Source of the DNA: Brachionus manjavacas | Taxonomy: Eukaryota; Rotifera; Eurotatoria; Ploima; Brachionidae | DNA: 64,000 bases | Reading direction: 5' to 3' | Assembly: GCA_019054805.1 (NCBI GenBank) | Contig: JAHQIY010000002.1 | Location: 8,122,001-8,186,000, forward strand | Part shown: piece after piece, positions 56,601-64,000 of the stretch | How the letters are laid out: every line of letters begins with the position of its first letter | Numbering within the stretch: position 1 is the first letter of the stretch | The notes under the pieces: model-generated | The model's input: only the letters and a program-made list of their open reading frames with translations | What the model was told of the DNA's origin: nothing | Database searches by the model: none | Translations under genes and position numbers: made by a program

Positions 56601-56770
56601 TTTGACAATTCGGAGAATAATAAGAGAAAAAGGAATAAGTATGTGCCTATGTTAATACTTTAAATCGTGTGCTACTACTAATACAGCTAGTATTTAGTGT
56701 TAGAGTACACGTTCTTTCTTTTGTTCGTTTCTAAATCAATTCTAATAAAGAAAGAAACCTAGGGACGCCA

Positions 56771-56975
56771 ATGTAATAAACCTTCTTTTCTCGGCACTAA
56801 GCGATTTATACTCTGAATATTCATAATAAATAAAAGAAATTCTTCTTAGTGAACATTTTATTTAATTAAGTTTTTGGCCACTTCTAGTCTAAAGAAAAAG
56901 ACAATATATAAAGTAAAGATAGGAAAAAATAAACAAAAATAATAAGTAACTAGTAAGCCCCCTCAATGGTAAACG
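56771..56975 (-). repeat. Probable LTR end and primer-binding site
   Basis: On the minus strand an LTR-like end GGTTTATTACA is followed by TGGCGTCCCTAGG, a primer-binding-like block, then the gag region. AATAAA words lie upstream in the LTR. The far boundary is not resolved (about 56975). Confidence 0.5.
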
Positions 56976-57063
56976 TATGGCTCAAAATCTAAAATCTCGT
57001 TTGTTTTTAAAATTTTATTATGATAATAATTAGAACACAAAAATAATTTTCAAATTTTAATTT

Positions 57064-58258
57064 TCAAATTGCTTTGCCTTTTAAATTTTCCGATAGCGAT
57101 TTCGGCATGAATATGGTGTTGATGAAGGTTTTTACTATCAGTCTGGTACCATTACAAAGGCCCATATTCGCCGAAATATTTCTTAAAATAATTATTGGCT
57201 GCCCAACTTTCAGGGATAATTTGTGAGGAGGTAGTCCAGGTGGGTTTATTGTATTTAAAAATTCGGTCGGATAAACAGCGGTGTTAGCATCGTTCACAAT
57301 TGAATCAGTAGATAGGTATTCAATTGTCTCTCCGGGGAGAAATATGGTCGCTATCTCATTGATTGAGTCAACATCTTCATTGGTTGGACAAAGGATAGCT
57401 GAATTAACCAAAGAATCTGGGTCGGGACTATAAGAAAAGAAGAGTTAAGATAATTTGTTATTTTCTGTTTTTTTTTGTATTTACATTGTCTCTAGAGTTG
57501 GATAAACTTTTTTAATTAATCCTTCTTTGTCCAAGTTGTGAAGCAAAGTATCTGGGATTTCAATTAAGTCATCATAACCTTTATCAGATGTAAAGCATTT
57601 TAACTTTCCTTCTCCAACACTGAGAAGAAAGTCAGAAAATTCTTTAGCTCGCTTGCTTTCATTTCCTGTTTTTGAAAGAACTCTCATGTTTTTTTTCAAC
57701 TTGATAATTTTTGTTTTTCTCCAAAAATCAGATTTGTTAAGTGTGGCATTTACTATTTGCTCTCTTACCTTTTTTAACAACTGGTAAAATTTGTCTAAAG
57801 TCGCCACCAAAAAGGATAACTTTGTTTCCAAAAAAAATATCTTCATTCTTTGGATTTTCAACTTTCATTATGTCTCTAAATGTTCTACCAAGAGCTTCAA
57901 AAGCATGCTTGTGCATCATTGGAGCTTCATCCCAAATAATCAAACTTGCTTTTCGAATCAATTCTGCCAAATCAGATTGGACCGAAATGTCACATGTTGA
58001 AGTTGAAGTGAGGTTTAGAGGTATTTTAAAGCGTGAATGGGCTGTTCTGCCACCGGGTAATAACAAAGCAGCTATTCCAGATGAAGCAACCGCCAACACA
58101 ATCTTCTTTTTAGAGCGAAAATAAGCAAGAATAGTTTTGTATACAAAAGTCTTTCCGGTTCCACCTGGACCATCAAGAAAAAAGATATTGTTAGAATCTT
58201 TCAAGTAAAAATAAATTTTATTTTTAAGGTCTATAATGATTATTCAAGCAAAATTACC
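57064..58258 (-). pseudogene. Helitron Pif1-like helicase domain
   Basis: After an intron (58257-58198) the frame reads SNNIFFLDGPGGTGKTFVYK (Walker A), VLAVASSGIAALLLPGGRT, IIWDEAPMMHKHAFE (Walker B), LFGGDFRQILPVVKKG. A one-base shift near 57790 leads to REQIVNATLNKSDFW and MRVLSKTGNE. A second intron (57484-57428) joins TLETI to PDPDSLVNSAILCPTNEDV. The last exon has YLSTDSIV, YPTEFLNTINPPGLPPHKL, VGQPIIILRNISANMGLCNG and ends early at 57064 (ENLKGKAI). The usual C-terminal helicase motif VI region is missing. Confidence 0.85.
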
Positions 58259-59333
58259 ATTGTTTTCATTTTCAACTCGATTTACAACTGTTTCAAGAAC
58301 AAAGTTTTGATCGGTATTTAATAGATTTTTGTTAGTTTGGTACTCTGTTTGAAGCGATTCAATCACAAAGTTTAATTCGCCGGTTAAAAAGGTATTTTCG
58401 GAGTAAAAAACGTCTTCAAAATGAATGATATTCGATTCTTCAAAACTTAAAATTTCGATTAAAGAGTTTATTTTTTTCGAACTTTGAACGATTATTTGAT
58501 AAATATAAAAGAGACATGTGTCGTATATTTGATCATTGTAAGTAATGTTTTTATCTTTTTTTATAATTTGGTATTTTCTTAGTATGTCGGCTGATAGATT
58601 ATCTTTAAAAAGTTCCCAAAGATTCCTAATATCAGACGGTTTACAATTTTCGATCAACAAAACGAAAAAATTTCTTAAGTCATTACCATTTGTAATAGTT
58701 AAGCAGGCTTCATCTAAACAGTCCTTCCATTTACTGTCACACTCAAGTAAACCACTTTTTTTAGTTGCTTCATGAAAAGTTGAACATTTTTGGCCATTAA
58801 TAGTTAAAAGGTCTTCATAACTTGTTGGTCCTTTTGTGTAAAGTAGCATTAATCTTAAGCAAAAACGTTCAATATCTGATGGCGGTACAAAAAACATTCT
58901 AGCAATTATTGGATCATTTGGCCTAAATAATCATAATCATAAATTATTAAGAAAATTTAAAAAGTTTAAACTTTTTACATTACTTTTTTCGTTCAATCCA
59001 TTTTTTTTCTTTTTTATAATATTTAAAATACTTTGGTATTTGATAATAATAGTAGTCTCTTGCTTTATAGTTTGTTTGGTTTAGTTTGAAAAATGCAGTT
59101 AGTTCAGAATCACTGCATGATTCTATTACTTCTTCTATTTTTTTCTCTGAATCAAAATAACAGATTTGTTGATTTCTTAAATGGACTGGCAATCGTTTTG
59201 TGGGTGGATCTTGTGAGTTTAAGTTGAAATGAAACATCCTCCAAATCGATTCACATCCACTTATATACCTCATGTCTTTAAATTTTTCTATTTCATTTGG
59301 ATTCTCATTTGGATATGGCGTTACAAACTTCAA
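58244..59333 (-). pseudogene. Helitron Rep-helicase linker region
   Basis: 59333-58984 has FKDMRYISGCESIWRMFHF and PTKRLPVHLRNQQICYF. A 61-nt intron (58983-58923) joins IERKK to PNDPIIARMFFVPPSD. Then FCLRLMLLYTKGPTSYEDLL and LRNFFVLLIENCKPSD. These blocks are the standard region between Rep and helicase. Confidence 0.8.
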
Positions 59334-60180
59334 CGTTTATATGACAATTATATTTTGTAGATAAATAAGCATTGTACGGAACAACCCATTGATTGTCTTG
59401 GTCAGAACAACTTCGTTTATAAATAGGATAGGTATTATTGGTAAGTATTGTCTCTTCAGAAAAATCTTTGGGAAATTTTTTACTACATACACCATCAACC
59501 ATGCATGGTGCGTTCGGTTTAGCGGAGCCGCATGGCCCATGCATCATACATAATTTGACAATTCGATAAAGATTTGGGAATTTGGATTTATCAGGAATCT
59601 CTGCTTTTACTATTTGATCTACTTGCTCTACAGTTTTGATTTTGTTCGGGGTGTAAAATAATTAAAATATGAGCATGTGGGAGTCCTCTTTTTTGGAATT
59701 CGACAACGTAAATATTTGCAACAGTACGTCCAAAAACATGATTCCTTAAAAGATCGTCTAAGAGAATTTTGAATTTTAATCGAAACACACGTACTAAAAG
59801 ATCAGGTCGGTCATTAGGGGTTTGAGATTCTAGAAGTTCATTTTTGATTTCTGGCCAGTTGGGGTTACATGTCATTGTGATAAATAAGTCTGGTTTGCCA
59901 AATGTTCTTACCACTGACATTGCATCTTAATAAAGTTGATGCATGTGCCTTGGGCTTCCTGAGAAAGATGAAGGAAGAATTATTTTTTTACCAATATTTT
60001 CTGGTTTGGTAGAAGAATCATTGTTTAGTGAATCGATCATTCCTTGATATAATTCGGCACGTATATTTTTTTGGTTAAAAAATAAATAGTTCAAACGACC
60101 TGCTTCGACTTTCCCTGCATATTGTTCGACAATATATTGATGAAAAAGTCGACCAAAAAGGTTTAAGTTCGAATCTTAAA
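59305..60180 (-). pseudogene. Helitron Rep (HUH) nuclease, catalytic Tyr region missing
   Basis: 60180-59940: LFGRLFHQYIVEQYAGK, KIILPSSFSGSPRHMHQLY. 59920-59591: FITMTCNPNWPEIK, VEFQKRGLPHAHILI (the HUH metal site). 59547-59305: MMHGPCGSAKPNAPCM, CSKKFPKDFSEETI, YLSTKYNCHINVEVCNAI. The next expected block, with the paired catalytic tyrosines (KYxxKYxxKG type), is absent. The sequence jumps to the EIEKFKDMRYISG block with a frame change. Two frameshifts precede this. Confidence 0.8.
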
Positions 60181-61276
60181 AAAATAGTTTAATTAAAAGT
60201 CTTTCAATCTTAATTGAATTACCTTGTCGGTCATGTATTTGATATGCATAATATTGCATTGCCGTTACATACTTAGTTTTTACGTGTTCTTGAGAACAAT
60301 TTTGATCTTCACTGTCTTCATCTCGTTTTTTTTTTTTACCTTTCAGTACTTTTTTTGGATAAGTTTCTATTTCCCATCCTTGCTCTCCTCTTATGAACAT
60401 CAAAACATAATGAAGAGGGTCAGCATATCCGTGCTTTTCATTAACAGCTTGGATGCTACCATTTTTTTGTTGTACAACTAAGTCATTCGAGACAGCCTTA
60501 TTCTCTTCGTTTGAAATTAAAGCAGCAACCTCTTGTGTTGTTGGGAGGTTATAAGGTTTATTTTTGTTTACGTTTTTTTTTAAAACAATTGTTAGATCTA
60601 ACGAAGGGTCCATCTTAATTCTTTTTCCATATTGTTTATAAATATTTACGTATGGATCGTTTTGATCAAGAATGTTTTGGAGTTCGTTTAAAATTTTTAC
60701 ATCGATTGACGCATTAAATATATTTGTTCGATAGTTAGTTTGAAATTCAGGGTCATATAAATATATTTGTGAGAAAGCAGGTTGATTAGAATCGTTCGGT
60801 TTGAGATTACTTATTAGTTGGTTTACAGAGCCTCGTATTTGGTAAGTGTAAACACCGCGTATAGCTTTCATTAGCTCTTCGTTGTAGTTAGTTTGAATCG
60901 AAGTAAATGATAAGATTTTATTATACATTCTTATAGATTTTCGAAAGTTTTGAGCTTGTTGAGTAGAATCAGTTAATAGTTTTTGTACATATTCGGGTAA
61001 TGGATTTTGTGGTGGAAGTTCAACTACGCCTTTGCTACAACAGATTCCAAATAGTGGAGACTTGACAGTACCAGCGGTTTTTTCTTCGATCCACATCAGA
61101 GCTTTGCAATTAAGACATTTGACAGTTCTTTTTGGTAAAATTATTGAACCGTATAACTCAGATTCTGGATCATTGATAACATATTTTCCAGTTATTTTGA
61201 TTGGATCGTACTTTTTTTTCGCAATAAAATTTTTTTTCGAATTGGAATTGCTTAAATTAAATAATAAACAAATCAA
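60176..61276 (-). pseudogene. Helitron-like N-terminal region
   Basis: 366-residue open frame: KCLNCKALMWIEEKT and FGICCSKGVVELPP (zinc-binding Cys), LPEYVQKLL, SFTSIQTNY, YTYQIRGSVNQLI, QIYLYDPEFQTNYR, and YADPLHYVLMFIRGEQGWE before a basic stretch and the Rep domain. The Met at 61276 is probably not the start; coding signal continues upstream. Confidence 0.8.
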
Positions 61277-61855
61277 TCAATTAACAACACGACAAAAAAA
61301 AACTTTTTTTCTATGTTTTCAGTCGGTAAAATTTGAACATCTGAAGAAGTTTCTTCATTTAATTGATCAATATCAACATTCTAACATACGAATAAAAAAA
61401 TTAATTTTGTTTCTTTTCTCTTTTTTTAAAATTTTTATTACGTTGTTTTTAGATTGATTATTTGGATTCAATCGACACTGTCTACTGGAAATCCTTTGAT
61501 GTGTTTTGCTACCAAACTTACACGGAGGCTTTTGTTTTATATTTGGATCATTATTCAAATTAGTTTGATTAACTGAGGGCTTGATTTTAGAAAAGTATGA
61601 CTTAAAAGCTAAAAAAAGTAATATATTTTATTGCATGACTTTACATTTAGATTTCGTGTCTCTGGGATAGTTTGTATTGGGGTAGATATCAAAGTATCGA
61701 ATTTTAAATTCAGATTTCGAACTACCATTTGTGATTTGTCAGCCTAAAAGATTTTAATTGATTATATAAAAGGCAAAGTAAAAATTCTATACAATATTTA
61801 ATATTGTTGAGCAAGAATGAGCAAAATAAAATTTGAGCAGGATTTTTACTTTTAC

Positions 61856-62518
61856 TTATAAAAGCAATTTTGGTTTCATATCAGAGTAATTTACTACTGT
61901 ATTGATATTTTTTTTAGTTTGCATTGGAGTATATGGATTTTGTATTGTTGAGACATTGGGAATGAGTGAGTTTGTATTAGGTTGAATTGAGTAGTTAGGA
62001 CTTTGGACAGTTCTATTCTCAACATGAGTAGGAGTAAAAGTATGCTTTTGATCAAACAAAAATCGTTGTGTAGCATTAACAGGACTATAAGATTGTGTGT
62101 AGATAAAATTGGTTTGTTGTGGTTCATGGACAGGACTAAAGTTATTTGGGTACTGAAAAAGCTGTGGTTGTGCAACATTAACATGACTAAAGTTGTTTGA
62201 AATATTTAATAGTTGTTGTTGTGGGACAGAGGCTGATGCGTAACTAAAATCCACTGGTTGATGTGAATGATGTGATTTTTGGAAGACTTGTCTTTGTACA
62301 ACATTAACAGGAGTGACATTTTGATTAATTAGGTGACGTTTTTTCGCCTGTAACTGATTAGATAATTCCTTGTTATAGAAAGTAGTAGATTTTAAGTTTA
62401 AAATTTCGAAAATTTTTGTTTAAATACGGGTTTTCTTTTAAAGGAATCAGGAGTGCAATAGTCTACATCTATGTTTATTTGACAGATTGTAGCGTGTATT
62501 TTTTTGGGAGTAGAATTC
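61856..62518 (-). pseudogene. Helitron N-terminal repeat-rich segment
   Basis: A probable start MNSTPKKIHATICQINIDVD at 62518 is followed by frame breaks. A 132-residue open part (62254-61856) is made of about 17-residue degenerate repeats rich in Gln, Asn, Pro and Ser: QLFQYPNNFSPVHEP, NFIYTQSYSPVNAT, FLFDQKHTFTPTHVE. Upstream HLINQNVTPVNVVQRQVFQ belongs to the same series. Likely disordered. No known domain. Confidence 0.55.
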
Positions 62519-62593
62519 ATAAAATTATTATAAAATATAAAATATAAAAATAAATATTTATTAAAAAAATCAGAGTTTTTTTTTCCTCTTTTA

Positions 62594-62922
62594 ATTAATA
62601 TTTGATACGTCTAGAACTGTTGTTGAGTTGAGTTGAGACTTTTCAAACTTAGACATAACCAAATTAGCGATCATCTCATTATCGGATTCATTATCTGACT
62701 CCTCTACGTCAATTTTGTTTAAATCATTGTCTTAGACAAAACCAAACTTCCCTTTTGCCAAATTTTGAATAAATTTTAGTTTTTTTTCAAGAGACAGTTG
62801 CTTTCGTTTAATCCGCAATTTGAGGTTTTTGAGTTATTGTTGCTCTGTGTTATACTTGGCTATTATCAGGGCTAGATTCTTGAAATCAGTTTTCTTTGTT
62901 TTTTTTTGTTTTTTGGTATTCA
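62594..62922 (-). pseudogene. Small ORF upstream of the Helitron protein
   Basis: From ATG at 62922: MNTKKQKKTKKTDFKNLALI, IKRKQLSLEKKLKFIQNLA, VEESDNESDNEMIANLVMSK. Basic then acidic, coiled-coil-like. Two in-frame stops (after NTEQQ and KFGFV). It may be an accessory Helitron ORF or an old N-terminal exon. Unrecognised. Confidence 0.4.
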
Positions 62923-63334
62923 TTTTTGCTTTAGTAAAATTAAAAAAATATTGGTTTATTTTAATATAATTGAATAATAGACTGAAAGTTTAACTTACTT
63001 TACAAAAACATCAGAAAATTTCATTGTAAAAAGTGTGATTTTATTTAAAAAAAGTAACACAGTTAATAAGCGTGGGAAAATTTATTTCTCTGATTCTCTT
63101 AATTTTTTAGCTAACTTTTTCACACTTTTGATTTTTAAATAGTAAGGATACTAAATAATAACAAGTAATACCGGAAAACATGTGCTACAATTACAACATG
63201 CTTTTATATAATTTACAAAAGATGCATATGTAATTTATTAAATCAAAATAAACTGCTCTTTAAGTGAGAAGATGATGTAGTTATATGGAGAACTACAACA
63301 TAATGAAAAAAAATTAGAAAGAAAAATTATTACA

Positions 63335-63690
63335 TAGAAAATTAAAAGTTGGGCGAAGCAGGTTAATTTTGCAAAATAGATGAATCTATGTTCTTCTAAG
63401 TCAAACACTTAAAGGGTGAAAAATTAATTTTAATTTTCTTTAATTTTTATTATTTTGATGCTGAAAGGCAAATATTTAAGTAAGAGCGCATTTGGGAATT
63501 TGGGATTGTTAAAAGTGTAATACCAAGTCAACCAGATTAGAGAAAATGCTATTTCTAAAGCTCCTTCAAATTAAAAAAAAAGTTATTAACTAATTTTTAT
63601 ATCAATTTCGAGAATTAAAAATCCTATTAAATAGTATCTTTCAATTTGTTCACTTAATTCTATTTTGGTTTACCCTAATTATATTTTTAA
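63335..63690. mobile_element. Long-TIR element, internal piece (copy 6)
   Basis: Inverse of about 44500-44870 (GATGAATCTATGTTCTTC, CAAATATTTAAGTAAGAGCG, GTAATACCAAGTCAACCAG) with few differences. Ends exactly where the micro-exon copy C flank begins. Confidence 0.7.
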
Positions 63691-64000
63691 CAAAAAAATT
63701 AACTTTATATTTTTCTATAGAAAAATTAGAGGAAAACTCGTACGGATATTTTGTGACAAATGTTTTTTCTGAGATAGAAAATGAATAATTTCTCTTTTTC
63801 TTTTCAAATAAAAATTGGCATTTTCAAGATAGATCTTTAGATATTTTAATGGAAGATGCTTTATATGTTAAATAGAATTTAAAAATATTATTAATGAAAA
63901 TAATTAATAAAAAACTTTAATAGTTGAATAACTTTATTTGTTTGAAAAAAAATTAATTTGATTTTTTTTTTTGGTCATTTCCCAGAAATAATGCTATTAT
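63691..64000 (-). CDS. Micro-exon gene family, copy C (3' end only)
   Basis: Reverse complement of 35350-35671 with about one substitution per 100 bp. The last 41 bases of the window encode the family's C-terminus (IIALFLGND...KKKSN then TAA, with the same 11-A run), followed by the same AATAAA and 3' flank. The rest of the gene lies beyond base 64000. No lesion is seen in the part present. Confidence 0.7.

Larger units (their letters stand above)
57060..62925 (-). mobile_element. Helitron (Rep/helicase rolling-circle element)
   Basis: Minus strand, in order: small upstream ORF (62922-62594), repeat-rich N-terminus (62518-61856), zinc-knuckle-like CKFGSKTHQRISSRQC (61520), Helitron N-terminal region (61276-60176), Rep nuclease (to 59305), linker (59333-58244), Pif1-type helicase (58258-57064). 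Three in-frame GT-AG introns of 57-61 nt are visible. Several frameshifts and one key deletion make it inactive. I could not fix the 5'-TC and 3'-CTRR ends. Confidence 0.85.

Noticed and set aside
1-64000. CRISPR arrays, bacterial operons or rRNA genes
   Set aside because: The direct repeats are TE units, introns and poly(A) signals show a eukaryotic genome, and no rRNA-like sequence was seen.

Overview
This is an AT-rich animal nuclear window (visually about three quarters A+T). Two ordinary animal genes are recognisable: a TMEM64-like VTT-domain membrane protein and an FBXO25/FBXO32-type F-box protein. Introns in real genes and in the Helitron are very short (51-61 nt where I could place both ends). 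Nearly everything else is transposable-element debris. The combination of a small-intron, AT-rich genome with Jockey/CR1-like LINEs, Gypsy, Helitron, Mutator, hAT, Tc1/mariner, Ginger/KRBA2-like and Tnp2-like elements suits a small invertebrate. A monogonont rotifer would fit, but that is a guess, not a result.

Layout. 1-5313: three tandem copies plus a stub of a 5'-truncated LINE ('LINE A'). 5455-6337: Mutator-like element with a 9-bp target duplication. 7316-7676: hAT-type MITE with an 8-bp duplication. 8.5-8.9 kb: RTE-like LINE scrap. 10.4-13.3 kb: diverged LINE A relative (minus) with a MITE inside its endonuclease. 14418-15236: TMEM64-like gene. 15.9-17.1 kb: long-TIR element with a nested mariner-type MITE. 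17159-17506: tRNA-derived SINE. 17.85-22.2 kb: decayed copy of a micro-exon gene, invaded by a Tnp2-like transposase relic and a long-TIR element. 22.0-22.6 kb: Tc1 relic. 23.2-24.9 kb: Ginger/KRBA2-like integrase relic. 24995-29656: Gypsy element with both LTRs. 29.8-30.7 kb: LINE A piece. 31433-37216 (minus): FBXO25/32 gene, whose 4.5-kb last intron carries an intact micro-exon gene on the other strand (34124-35402). 38.1-43.5 kb: LINE scraps and a fuller LINE ('LINE B'). 43.7-47.8 kb: MITE, long-TIR element, LINE A copy. 48352-55728: a 7.4-kb near-perfect palindrome. 55.8-57 kb: LTR plus gag of another LTR element. 57.06-62.9 kb: Helitron (minus). 63.3-64 kb: long-TIR element and the 3' end of a third micro-exon gene copy, running out of the window.

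The most unusual item is the micro-exon gene. Eleven small exons join without a single frame break into a 186-residue protein: a coiled-coil-like cytosolic stretch and one C-terminal membrane anchor. All nine introns after exon 2 are phase 1, so exons 3-10 are each a multiple of three and can be skipped singly without frame loss. This is the architecture known from schistosome micro-exon genes, although I see no sequence relation to them. Three loci plus a fragment of the family lie in 64 kb, on both strands.

Most transposon ORFs carry frameshifts, and many differences between close copies are homopolymer-length changes. Part of the breakage could therefore be sequencing error, and the palindrome and the tandem array need an assembly check.
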